From NCBI GenBank assembly GCA_002313925.1, contig DCAZ01000060.1, positions 1 to 15,929 of the forward strand: a DNA stretch of 15,929 nucleotides, given 5' to 3'. Positions 7,174 through 14,418 of this stretch are shown here, piece by piece; within the stretch, counting starts at the first letter, position 1; every line of letters begins with the position of its first letter. The DNA comes from Gemmatimonadales bacterium UBA1120. GTDB taxonomy: Bacteria; Gemmatimonadota; Gemmatimonadetes; Longimicrobiales; Gaopeijiaceae. The translations under genes were made by a program, and so were the position numbers. Below the pieces are notes generated by a model. The model was not told the origin of the DNA. It ran no database searches and worked only from the letters and a program-made list of their open reading frames with translations.

Positions 7174-7950
7174 GTGAGACTCACATTTCTTGGCACAGGC
7201 ACATCATTCGGAGTACCTGTTGTCGGATGTGACTGTAATGCATGCACCTCTGACGATCCTCGGGATCAAAGGACCCGCCATGGCGCAGTTCTGGAGATCG
7301 ATGGGGCTCGCCTTCTTATTGATACACCACCGGAGCTTCGCCTTCAGCTTTTAGCGAATCAAATCAATCACATTGATGCAATCTGGTTTACACACACACA
7401 CGCTGACCACGTGCACGGTATTGATGATGTGCGTGTATTCACGGTAAAAAAAGGTGATATCCCTGCGTTTGTTCCCGCCGAGTACTCCAGGCATATTACC
7501 TCATATTTCAGATATATCTTCGATGATGAAATTCTCCCACCGCTAGGGAGCTCAAAGCCGCGGGCCCGCCTTCATGAGTTCAGAGCTGGAGAGTCAGTAG
7601 AGATCTTAGGGAGAGGGTTCCTGCCCATTGCAGTGCCTCACGGATCAGTTTCGGTGTACGGATTCCGCGTGGGAGGGCTGGGCTACATCACTGATGCAAA
7701 GACATTGCCCCAGGGGGCGATTGCCGCTCTGAAGGGGGTGGAAGTGCTTGTTCTTAATGCTCTATGGTTTGGTAGGCCACATCCCTCCCATCTCAATGTC
7801 GAGGAGGCGATTGAAGTGGCACGTGAGGTGGATGCGGCTCAGACATATCTGACACACCTGACTCATAGGGTTACCCATGCTGAACTAGAGGACCGTTTAC
7901 CCAGCGGAGTGATCGCTGCATATGATGGTCTCACCATCGAGGTGGATTGA
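7174..7950 (+). CDS. PhnP-like metallo-beta-lactamase-fold hydrolase
   Basis: A 258-residue metal-dependent hydrolase. The dinuclear zinc motif is HTHADHVHG (His74, His76, Asp78, His79), with His156 (VPHGS), Asp174 (ITDAK) and His228 (YLTHLTH) completing the site. Near the N-terminus GCDCNAC (Cys19, Cys21, Cys24) and the DDPRDQRTRHGAVLEID run match the structural-zinc insert of PhnP and relatives. PhnP cleaves phosphoribosyl 1,2-cyclic phosphate in the C-P lyase pathway. No other phn gene is here, so the substrate may be another cyclic phosphodiester. The start is GTG 7174, 13 bases after pyk. AGGGA overlapping the pyk stop serves as a distant ribosome site. Its TGA stop overlaps the pgi ATG by one base (TGATG), indicating translational coupling. 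Family assignment is firm; the exact reaction is inference. Confidence 0.85.
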   Translation: MRLTFLGTGTSFGVPVVGCDCNACTSDDPRDQRTRHGAVLEIDGARLLIDTPPELRLQLLANQINHIDAIWFTHTHADHVHGIDDVRVFTVKKGDIPAFVPAEYSRHITSYFRYIFDDEILPPLGSSKPRARLHEFRAGESVEILGRGFLPIAVPHGSVSVYGFRVGGLGYITDAKTLPQGAIAALKGVEVLVLNALWFGRPHPSHLNVEEAIEVAREVDAAQTYLTHLTHRVTHAELEDRLPSGVIAAYDGLTIEVD

Positions 7951-9341
7951 TGGATCCCATCCAACTTAACTATGGGAATCTGATATCACCGCGTATCACA
8001 CTGGGTGTGAGCAGCGAAGATCTTGATGGTGTGATTGGAGAGAGATTCAAGGAAGTAATGGCCGCGGTGGATGCTCGCCGATCTGCTGGTGATTTTGGTT
8101 TCTTCGAACTGCCTTCCTCCCCAGCTAATTCGAAACATGTCATCACGTTGGCCGACGGTTTCCGACAACACTTCTCGGATGTTGTGGTGCTCGGTATTGG
8201 GGGTTCCGGGCTTGGTGCGAGGACCTTACGTGACGCTCTTCTTGGTCCCGATTGGAATAATCGCTCAGGGGAAGAGAGGGATCACTATCCTCGACTGCAT
8301 GTGTTGGATAACCCGGATCCCGACACCCTAGGCGCTCTTTTCTCACGGATGGATCCCAGAAAGACATTATTTAATGTGATTAGTAAGTCGGGTAAAACTG
8401 TGGAAACTCTGGCTCAATACCTTGTTGCGCGCGATTGGGTTGCTAGCAGTGTCGGAGAAGAGAATGCCCTCAGGCACTTTATTTTTACTACCGACCCAAA
8501 CTGCGGTCCCCTCCGGCATATTGCCGAAACTGAAGGGGTCCTGACCCTACCGTTTCCTGAAAATGTTAGCGGACGTTTCTCAATCCTTTCTGCTGCTGGG
8601 CTCTTTCCGGTGGCTCTTTGTGGCGTCGACATAGAAGCCTTACTTCGTGGTGCAGCCCTGATGGATGATCGATGTCGGACAGATAAACTGAAAGAAAATC
8701 CTGGAGGGATCCTCGCCTCTCTCCTCTATGAGGCGCACATAAAACATGGGCAAAAAATCCACGTTCTCATGCCCTATGCGGATCGGCTATCCTCGACCTC
8801 GGAGTGGTTCCAGCAGCTTTGGGCTGAGAGTCTCGGCAAGCATCACTTGATGGATGGAGAAGAGAAAGCGACTGGACCTACACCTTTGGTAGCTTTGGGC
8901 GCAAGAGATCAGCACTCCCTTCTTCAACTCTTTATGGAAGGTCCACGAGATAAAGTAGTCCTCTTTGTTAAGGTTGAAGACCATGGATCTGAGGTAGCAA
9001 TCCCAGATCGCCATCAAGACCTCAAGGAAGAACTTCCTTATCTCGGAGGGCACACTATGGGGCAGCTCCTCGCAGCAGAATGGCGAGCAACAGCCGAGGC
9101 TCTTAGGAGGGCCGGGTGTCCAAATGCAACAATTCACCTCCCGGCAGTCAGAGCCGATACTATGGGCCAGCTTCTGATGATGCTGGAGGTTACCACAGTG
9201 ATTGCTGCTGAACTATATGGAGTTGATCCACTCGGACAGCCCGGCGTGGAGTTGGGTAAGCGGCTTACATATGACTTGATGAGTCAAAAGGGAAGTGGTA
9301 AGCCAGACATAGATGAATCTGATCTACAGTGGTTGATTTAG
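7950..9341 (+). CDS. pgi: Glucose-6-phosphate isomerase
   Basis: A 463-residue enzyme interconverting glucose 6-phosphate and fructose 6-phosphate. It belongs to the shorter bacterial type (Bacillus/Thermotoga size) rather than the about 550-residue E. coli type. SIS-fold sugar-phosphate motifs are GIGGSGLGARTL (82-93) and SKSGKTVET (145-153). SGRFS (207-211) supplies the conserved arginine. Likely catalytic residues are Glu293 (WAESLGK), His322 (RDQHSLLQLF) and Lys437 (GVELGK). I chose ATG 7950, which shares a base with the previous stop and has GAGGTGGA just upstream. A TTG immediately before it would add one residue. Its clustering with pyk fits a glycolysis unit. No terminator is evident in the 147 bases that follow. 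Confidence 0.94.
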   Translation: MDPIQLNYGNLISPRITLGVSSEDLDGVIGERFKEVMAAVDARRSAGDFGFFELPSSPANSKHVITLADGFRQHFSDVVVLGIGGSGLGARTLRDALLGPDWNNRSGEERDHYPRLHVLDNPDPDTLGALFSRMDPRKTLFNVISKSGKTVETLAQYLVARDWVASSVGEENALRHFIFTTDPNCGPLRHIAETEGVLTLPFPENVSGRFSILSAAGLFPVALCGVDIEALLRGAALMDDRCRTDKLKENPGGILASLLYEAHIKHGQKIHVLMPYADRLSSTSEWFQQLWAESLGKHHLMDGEEKATGPTPLVALGARDQHSLLQLFMEGPRDKVVLFVKVEDHGSEVAIPDRHQDLKEELPYLGGHTMGQLLAAEWRATAEALRRAGCPNATIHLPAVRADTMGQLLMMLEVTTVIAAELYGVDPLGQPGVELGKRLTYDLMSQKGSGKPDIDESDLQWLI

Positions 9342-9488
9342 GTCAATATCTGGAATTGGCTGAGGCTGGCTTCTGAGGAAGTGCTGCAAACTGAGGTCAG
9401 ACCTGTAGATAGGCTGCGCCGCGGTGGCTAGATTAGCACTAAGCCCCGGCCTGGGTGCAGATGGGCCGCTGTCCGTTTGGAGGCTGAT
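9342..9488 (+). other. Non-coding gap between pgi and the ytxH-like gene
   Basis: These 147 bases separate the glycolysis cluster from the membrane-protein pair. They contain short G/C-rich inverted repeats, such as CGGCC and GGCCG with a 12-base loop near 9447-9468, but no stem followed by T residues. I see no convincing terminator or sigma-70-type promoter. GGAGG at 9479-9483 is the ribosome site of the next gene. Confidence 0.3.
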
Positions 9489-9908
9489 ATGCGTGATCAT
9501 AAAGAACTTCCCTACATCGTAATTGAGCGAGAGAGTGGGGGCGGGTTAGGTGCGTTCGTACTTGGGGCTTTGGTGGGAGCGGGCTTAGGCCTTCTCTTCG
9601 CACCTAAATCTGGTGCAGAGACCCAAGAAGATCTCAAGGAACACGCTCGTAGACTTCGAGAAGCAGCTGAAGATCGCATGCGTGATGTCGAAGATCGATT
9701 AGGTGTGGCTCGGGATGGCGCGAAGGAGCACATTGAATCTGTGAAGACTGCTGTCGATGCTGGTGTTCAGGCAGCACGTGAGGCACGGGACGAACTTGAG
9801 AAGAAATTGGAGACAACCAAGGCCGCTTACCGAGCAGGTGTTGATGTGGCTCGTCAGGCAGTTCCTGATGGGATGGACGCTGAAGATGTTCTAGAGGTGG
9901 TGGACTAG
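9489..9908 (+). CDS. YtxH-domain membrane-anchored coiled-coil protein
   Basis: A 139-residue small protein. After a polar N-terminus, residues 18-38 form one glycine-rich membrane segment (GGGLGAFVLGALVGAGLGLL) followed by FAPKSGAETQ. This is the usual signature of YtxH/gas-vesicle GvpP-like stress proteins. Residues 44-120 are a highly charged helix, likely coiled coil (EHARRLREAAEDRMRDVEDRL and similar). ATG 9489 is the start because GGAGG lies five bases before it. A TTG at 9477 in the same frame is part of that ribosome site. The family is often stress-associated, but no biochemical role is known to me. It is 11 bases upstream of the yihY-like gene, so the two are probably co-expressed. 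Confidence 0.8.
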   Translation: MRDHKELPYIVIERESGGGLGAFVLGALVGAGLGLLFAPKSGAETQEDLKEHARRLREAAEDRMRDVEDRLGVARDGAKEHIESVKTAVDAGVQAAREARDELEKKLETTKAAYRAGVDVARQAVPDGMDAEDVLEVVD

Positions 9909-9919
9909 TCGAGCCGGAT

Positions 9920-10846
9920 ATGGCCTCAACTGGTTCTGGAATGTTAGCTGATCGTTCCGGATCTCGTCATCGCCAACTGTCATATAAAGCCCTCGATTTT
10001 GCCCGTCAGTTTCGGGAAAAACTTATCGAAGACAACGTCTTTTTTATGGCCGGTGCGATCGCCTTTAACGTGCTGGTTTCACTGGTTCCCCTCATCGTTC
10101 TGGGAATCGGCCTAAGTGGGTACATTCTTAATGCGCGGTTCGGAGATCCTACAGATGCCGTACTCTCTCTGATTGCTGAGAACTTTCCTCAGACGGCAAC
10201 TCTCGACTTCGCTGAAGTGCTTAGGATTCCCGTATCGGAATTAGTCGAGAGACGTTCAGGTTTCACACTCTTTGGGGTCGTGTCGTTTGTGTGGCTGAGT
10301 ACGCGATTGGTCGCTACCCTGCGAGTGGCTCTGCGGAAGATCTTCGATATCGGCCAGTACCGCGGAGCATTACAAGGCAAGCTTGTTGATGTGCAAGCTG
10401 TGATCGTTGGAATAATTCTAATTGCGTTCAACCTTACCGTTACGCTTCTGTTTGAAGCGGTTGGTGTTGGTATGATTGGGTTGGAAGGCCGGACGCTATC
10501 TCTTGTAGAACGGACTTTCGGTCACTTGCTAGCTTTGGGTTCGCTGTGGGCACTATTTCTGGCTGCATATAGGTATCTTCCAGCCCGCCGCATCTCATGG
10601 AGGACAGCATGCGTTGCTGCGACATTCTCATCCCTGCTTCATGAGGCAATGAAGTGGGCGTTCTCCTGGTATGCCACCGACCTAGCCTACTACGGGTCTA
10701 TGTTGGGCAATTTGACGACAGGGGTAGTTCTTTTCTTTTGGATCTACTATGGCTCAATCGTGTTTGTCTTGGGTGGAGAAGTAGCCCAGGTTTACACCAC
10801 GGTACGCAGAGCAAGTCTAGCCGACGTCATGGACTTGAAAACGTGA
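9920..10846 (+). CDS. YihY/BrkB-family integral membrane protein
   Basis: A 308-residue inner-membrane protein with six hydrophobic segments at roughly residues 44-70, 115-133, 158-184, 202-219, 228-250 and 261-291. Family features are EDNVFFMAGAIAFN before the first segment, the LRVALRKIFDI segment, RRISWRTA between segments 4 and 5, and GNLTTGVVLFFWIYYGSIVFVLGGEVAQVY at the end. The family was once annotated as ribonuclease BN by error; BrkB is linked to serum resistance in Bordetella. A transport or flippase-like role has been suggested, but function is not established. Start ATG 9920 has no strong ribosome site (GAGCCGG). It directly follows the YtxH-like gene. Confidence 0.88.
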   Translation: MASTGSGMLADRSGSRHRQLSYKALDFARQFREKLIEDNVFFMAGAIAFNVLVSLVPLIVLGIGLSGYILNARFGDPTDAVLSLIAENFPQTATLDFAEVLRIPVSELVERRSGFTLFGVVSFVWLSTRLVATLRVALRKIFDIGQYRGALQGKLVDVQAVIVGIILIAFNLTVTLLFEAVGVGMIGLEGRTLSLVERTFGHLLALGSLWALFLAAYRYLPARRISWRTACVAATFSSLLHEAMKWAFSWYATDLAYYGSMLGNLTTGVVLFFWIYYGSIVFVLGGEVAQVYTTVRRASLADVMDLKT

Positions 10847-10869
10847 GACATTGTATTGCTGAGGCTGAG

Positions 10870-10911
10870 ATGATGCTCGCTATGGTTTCACCTTTGAACG
10901 CACTCTCCTGA
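10870..10911 (+). CDS. Possible 13-codon leader ORF coupled to smpB
   Basis: Beginning at tandem ATG codons 10870/10873, this frame encodes MMLAMVSPLNALS and stops at TGA 10909-10911. The last base of that stop is the A of the smpB ATG (TGATG). TGAGG at 10860-10864 is five bases before the first ATG, whereas the smpB ATG has no visible ribosome site. This could be a short upstream ORF that delivers ribosomes to smpB by coupling. It may equally be chance, because there is no codon bias evidence in 13 codons. Confidence 0.3.
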   Translation: MMLAMVSPLNALS

Positions 10912-11402
10912 TGCCTGCCCGCGGCACTGGTAGTGGAGACGGCGGGCAAAAAATTGCGGCCCGTAACCGTAAGGCAAGGCACGAGTTCGAGGTTCTTGAG
11001 ACCTTTGAGGCGGGAATCGAACTTAAGGGCCCTGAGGTGAAATCCATTCGGTCAGGGCATGTGTCCTTCCATGATGCGCACGGCAGGGTAGAGAGTGGAG
11101 AGATTTGGCTCTACAGCCTCCATATTAGTCCATATGAGCAAGCAAACCGTTTTAATGTAGATCCACTTCGCCCCCGTAGGTTATTACTCAACAAAAATGA
11201 GATTCGACGGATTAGCTCAAAGGTTGGAGAGAAGGGACTAACCTTGGTTCCTCTCGAGATCTATTTCGTGCGAGGCTATGCTAAGGTAAGCCTAGGACTC
11301 GCACGTGGTCGGAAGCTTCATGACAAACGTGAACAGCTGAAGCGGCGGCAACAGGATAAGGATGCAGCTATAGAAGTGAAGCGCGTCATGGAGACCCGAT
11401 GA
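10911..11402 (+). CDS. smpB: SsrA (tmRNA)-binding protein SmpB
   Basis: A 163-residue partner of tmRNA in trans-translation, which frees ribosomes stalled on broken messages. Conserved blocks are ARNRKARHEFEVLETFEAGI and ELKGPEVKSIRSG near the N-terminus. The central block has YEQANRFNVDPLRPRRLLL and NKNEIRR. LVPLEIYFVRGYAKVSLGLARGRKLHDKRE is followed by a basic tail (LKRRQQDKD). The core is complete, with about 12 extra glycine-rich residues before it. The upstream region has no Shine-Dalgarno for ATG 10911, hence the interest in the overlapping short ORF. The stop codon overlaps the amidase start by four bases (ATGA). The tmRNA gene itself is not in the window. Confidence 0.96.
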   Translation: MPARGTGSGDGGQKIAARNRKARHEFEVLETFEAGIELKGPEVKSIRSGHVSFHDAHGRVESGEIWLYSLHISPYEQANRFNVDPLRPRRLLLNKNEIRRISSKVGEKGLTLVPLEIYFVRGYAKVSLGLARGRKLHDKREQLKRRQQDKDAAIEVKRVMETR

Positions 11403-12703
11403 CCGTGAAGCGTCATCCTGCTTCGGTGATCTCTGCTGTTTGGCTGATGTGGACGGCCTTACCAATCTCGTCTCAAGTGACGAACGAACTACAGATAGAG
11501 GCTGTTGATGGAAGCGTCCAGCTTGTTGGATTGGATGTTGGATACGGCTTCGCGACTGTCCCTTTGACACTATTCGAGAGGCTCGGTTGGTCGACGACGG
11601 AAGTTGGTGATTTGGTCGTGCTTTTAGGGCCGGAACAGATTGAAGTGAGGGTAGGCCATAGAACCCCATTTTTCAGATGGAATGACCAGATTCTTCAGTT
11701 CGTGGATTTCCCCTACCGCATTGAGGGAGAGACATATATCCCCGTTCAGCTCCTTACCGATTTTTTCCCCAAACGGTTGCCGACACTTTACGCTTTCAAT
11801 GAAGTCAATTTCACAATTCAGGCTGCAGATCCTTCCGAATGGAGAGGGGATGAGTTCTCCCAAGTGAAGTTTGGAGATGGAGTGTTAAGCTCGGACACAC
11901 TATCGCCTCCTGATTCTACTGCTAACCTGAATCCGGATTTGACAAATAGAGAACAATCAAGCCCAGAGCTCATCCTCGATCCGGTCGAAGAGGAGAGGCG
12001 AATCGTTGTTATTGATCCTGGACATGGGGGTGGGGATCCTGGTGCGTTGGGACCTCAAGGATTGCGGGAAAAGGATGTCGCACTTGCGGTTGCCAAGATC
12101 ATGGCGGACCTCCTCAGCCGTGAGAAAGGAGTCGACGTTTACCTCACCCGTAGTGAGGATAGCTTCGTCCCACTTTGGAAGAGAGGGGAACTGGCGACTC
12201 AATGGAAAGGAGAGAACCCTGGAGTTTTCATATCAGTGCATGCCAACTCTGCACCGGAAAGGCGCTCAGTCCGTGGGTTTGAGACATACTCTCTTAACGT
12301 AGCGCGAACCGAGCACGAGCGACGTGTTGTGGCAATCGAGAATGCCCCATTACAAGTCCAAGGGCAAAGCATTGATCCGGACTCTGACCCAGAATTTGCC
12401 TTTCTTCTCAGAGATCTTAGTAACTCTGGCCACCAGCCTTGGTCTGTAGAACTGTCTAGGATTGTACAAGAGGAGATAGGACGGTTTCATCCCGGCCCTG
12501 ATCGTGGTATCAAACAAGGCCCATTAGCGGTTCTTACGAATGCGCTTATGCCATCGGTTTTAGTGGAGGTTGGATTTCTATCCAATGAGGATGAGGGGCC
12601 ACTATTAGGACAAGATCAGTTCCAAGATGAGACTGCTCGAGCCGTGGCACGTGCGGTCATGAAGTTCTTTGATCATTATCCCCCCGGAACTGGCGAAAAC
12701 TGA
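11399..12703 (+). CDS. Secreted N-acetylmuramoyl-L-alanine amidase (Amidase_3) with N-terminal stalk-like domain
   Basis: A 434-residue exported cell-wall hydrolase that cuts the bond between muramic acid and the stem peptide. Residues 1-26 form a signal peptide (basic start, hydrophobic core VISAVWLMWTALPISS). Residues about 33-142 resemble the copper-amine-oxidase N-terminal-type or stalk domain found on wall enzymes (paired VPLTLFERLGW and IPVQLLTDFFPKRLP). An acidic, Ser/Thr/Pro-rich linker spans 143-200. The catalytic domain starts at VVIDPGHGGGDPGALG. Zinc ligands are His209, Glu224 (GLREKDVAL) and His281 (ISVHANS), and the catalytic Glu is 390 (VEVGFLSN). Its ATG overlaps the smpB stop, with GGAG five bases before it, so the pair is translationally coupled. 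The AmiC-type regulatory helix cannot be judged by eye; the insert between 300 and 350 could serve that role. Confidence 0.92.
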   Translation: MTVKRHPASVISAVWLMWTALPISSQVTNELQIEAVDGSVQLVGLDVGYGFATVPLTLFERLGWSTTEVGDLVVLLGPEQIEVRVGHRTPFFRWNDQILQFVDFPYRIEGETYIPVQLLTDFFPKRLPTLYAFNEVNFTIQAADPSEWRGDEFSQVKFGDGVLSSDTLSPPDSTANLNPDLTNREQSSPELILDPVEEERRIVVIDPGHGGGDPGALGPQGLREKDVALAVAKIMADLLSREKGVDVYLTRSEDSFVPLWKRGELATQWKGENPGVFISVHANSAPERRSVRGFETYSLNVARTEHERRVVAIENAPLQVQGQSIDPDSDPEFAFLLRDLSNSGHQPWSVELSRIVQEEIGRFHPGPDRGIKQGPLAVLTNALMPSVLVEVGFLSNEDEGPLLGQDQFQDETARAVARAVMKFFDHYPPGTGEN

Positions 12704-12705
12704 AA

Positions 12706-13686
12706 GTGATGAGGCTGGAAACCGAGGCCTTGGGTGTTCGCTTCCAGAACCCTTTTTTCCTAGCGGCTGGTACTTGTGGGTTTGGTCTAGAATTGGCCGA
12801 AGTCCTAGACATTGAAGCACTCGGTGGCTTTGTCACCAAGTCAGTTACGCTTGAGCCCCGGGTTGGAAATGCCCCGCCGAGAGTAGCCGAATTCAAAGGC
12901 GGAATGCTTAACTCCATCGGATTGGCTAACCCGGGGCTCGAGCGGACCAAACGGGAAAAGCTGCCTTGGATTCGTGACAATATCTGTCGACCGCGAGTAT
13001 TGGTAAGTATCGCTGGGCATACTGTTGTCGAATTCTTCACACTCGTAGAGGGTCTCGATTCAGAGGATGGCTTCCTTGGTTTCGAGATCAATTTATCCTG
13101 CCCCAACGATGCTGAGCGCACTGGAGAACCATTCGCCCTTAATCCTTCGGCTGTTGCAGAGATTATCTCCGGCTGTCGTATCCGGACTGAGCGCCCTATC
13201 GTCGCAAAATTAGCTCCGAACGACCCTGATTTATCTAGGACAGTTCAAGTTGCCACCGAAGAAGGAGCAAATGCACTAACATTAGTGAATACGCTTCCAC
13301 GAGCGTTACTGGACATTTCAAATGGCGTACCAGAACTCGGTGCTGGGGGTGGGGGGATCAGTGGTCCGGCACTTCGGCCTTCAGGACTGCGTGCTGTGCG
13401 GGAAGCTAGAGGCGCTACCCATCTTCCCTTGTTCGGAGCCGGAGGAGTCATGACAGCGACCACCGCAGTCGAATATGCTCGTGCTGGAGCTTCTTTAGTC
13501 CAGATGGGCACGGCTTCCTTTGCTTGGCCACGTGCGATTACAGAAGCGATAGCAGGCTTGGTACAGTGGGGCCAAGAACAACGGATCAGCGCCTGGGACG
13601 ATCTGGTTTCTAGGCCACCCGGAGCAAATGCCCCGGCTAATCGACTGGACCTATTTGATCCCATCGAATCCTCGAGAGAAGGTTAG
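12706..13686 (+). CDS. pyrD: Dihydroorotate dehydrogenase, class 1B-like catalytic subunit
   Basis: A 326-residue FMN enzyme oxidising dihydroorotate to orotate in pyrimidine synthesis. Key parts are TKSVTLEPRVGNAPPRV (Lys45), GGMLNSIGLANPG, FEINLSCPND with Asn129, catalytic Cys132 and Asn134, AKLAPND (Lys168) and VNTLPRAL (Asn195). FMN-phosphate loops are GGGGISGPALRP and GAGGVMTATTAVEY. A catalytic cysteine rather than serine marks class 1. LEPR-GN-PPR and GMLNSIGL are typical of class 1B, which normally works with the flavin/Fe-S subunit PyrK; no pyrK is in this window. The start is GTG 12706 or ATG 12709, two to five bases after the amidase stop. There is no clear ribosome site, so translation is probably coupled. 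pyrF follows after two bases. Confidence 0.94.
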   Translation: MMRLETEALGVRFQNPFFLAAGTCGFGLELAEVLDIEALGGFVTKSVTLEPRVGNAPPRVAEFKGGMLNSIGLANPGLERTKREKLPWIRDNICRPRVLVSIAGHTVVEFFTLVEGLDSEDGFLGFEINLSCPNDAERTGEPFALNPSAVAEIISGCRIRTERPIVAKLAPNDPDLSRTVQVATEEGANALTLVNTLPRALLDISNGVPELGAGGGGISGPALRPSGLRAVREARGATHLPLFGAGGVMTATTAVEYARAGASLVQMGTASFAWPRAITEAIAGLVQWGQEQRISAWDDLVSRPPGANAPANRLDLFDPIESSREG

Positions 13687-13688
13687 GA

Positions 13689-14390
13689 ATGGGTAGTGTC
13701 ATAATTGCTCTAGATTTTCCTCGGGGTGATGAAGCTCTCAACCTGGTCGATGATCTCGGAGAAGCAGGCACGTTCTACAAAGTCGGTCTTCAGCTCTATA
13801 CGGCAGAAGGCCCGCGTGTGGTTCGAGCATTAAAGGATAGAGGCAAGCGTGTTTTCCTTGATCTCAAACTGCACGATATCCCTAATACTGTGGCGGGTGG
13901 GGTCCGTGTGGCCTCCCAACTTGGCGTTGATTTTCTCACCCTACATACCGTTGGTGGGGGCGCAATGTTAGAAGCTGCTCGTGATGCAGCTGGTGAGACA
14001 CGTCTCCTGGGTGTCACGGTTCTGACTTCACTAGGTGCTGCTGACCTGGAGGTGATTTGGGGCCGAAAGAGTCCTTCTGTGGTGGAGGAAGTCGGACGCT
14101 TAGCGGATCTTGCGGCGCAGCACCAAATTCATGGAGTAGTAGTTTCACCGCATGAAGCTTCTTCGATTCGTTCTAGGGTTGGGTCCGAGTTCCTGGTTGT
14201 GACCCCTGGTATTCGCCCGGCAGGAGTGGGTCGCGATGACCAACAGAGGGTAGCCACTCCAGCTGCTGCGATAGCCGCAGGAGCAGACTATCTAGTTGTT
14301 GGCCGATCGATTACCCGTGCGAGCGATCCGGAAGCCGCATTGTACTCCATCCTTACTGAAGTTGATCTGGCCAATTCCAATGACGGATGA
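13689..14390 (+). CDS. pyrF: Orotidine 5'-phosphate decarboxylase
   Basis: A 233-residue TIM-barrel enzyme that makes UMP from OMP, the last step of de novo pyrimidine synthesis. The catalytic DxKxxD array is Asp58-Leu-Lys60-Leu-His-Asp63 in FLDLKLHDIPNT. Asp9 (IALDF) and Lys31 (FYKVGLQL) complete the charged network. The phosphate-binding end shows TPGIRPAGVGRDDQQRV and ADYLVVGRSI. Length is standard for the group-1 bacterial enzyme. ATG 13689 is two bases after the pyrD stop, with AAGG six bases upstream inside the pyrD 3' end. The preceding pyrD catalyses an earlier step of the same pathway. Confidence 0.96.
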   Translation: MGSVIIALDFPRGDEALNLVDDLGEAGTFYKVGLQLYTAEGPRVVRALKDRGKRVFLDLKLHDIPNTVAGGVRVASQLGVDFLTLHTVGGGAMLEAARDAAGETRLLGVTVLTSLGAADLEVIWGRKSPSVVEEVGRLADLAAQHQIHGVVVSPHEASSIRSRVGSEFLVVTPGIRPAGVGRDDQQRVATPAAAIAAGADYLVVGRSITRASDPEAALYSILTEVDLANSNDG

Positions 14391-14418
14391 TCACCCGGTA
14401 ACACTTGGAGCGGGTCGG

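Noticed and set aside
7390..7402. ACACACAC-type simple repeat
   Set aside because: It encodes the HTHADH metal-binding motif of the MBL protein; explained by coding constraint.
12657..13121. 154-codon open frame on the minus strand across the amidase end and pyrD
   Set aside because: Serine- and proline-rich composition with no recognisable motif, antisense to a well-conserved gene; a shadow of the pyrD codon pattern.
13245..13664. 139-codon open frame on the minus strand within pyrD
   Set aside because: Antisense shadow with biased Ala/Pro/Ser content and no family features.
14296..14418. N-terminal extension of cysS starting at TTG inside pyrF
   Set aside because: It would overlap pyrF by 95 bases, the extra residues are unlike any CysRS, and ATG 14419 has a ribosome site and the expected N-terminus.
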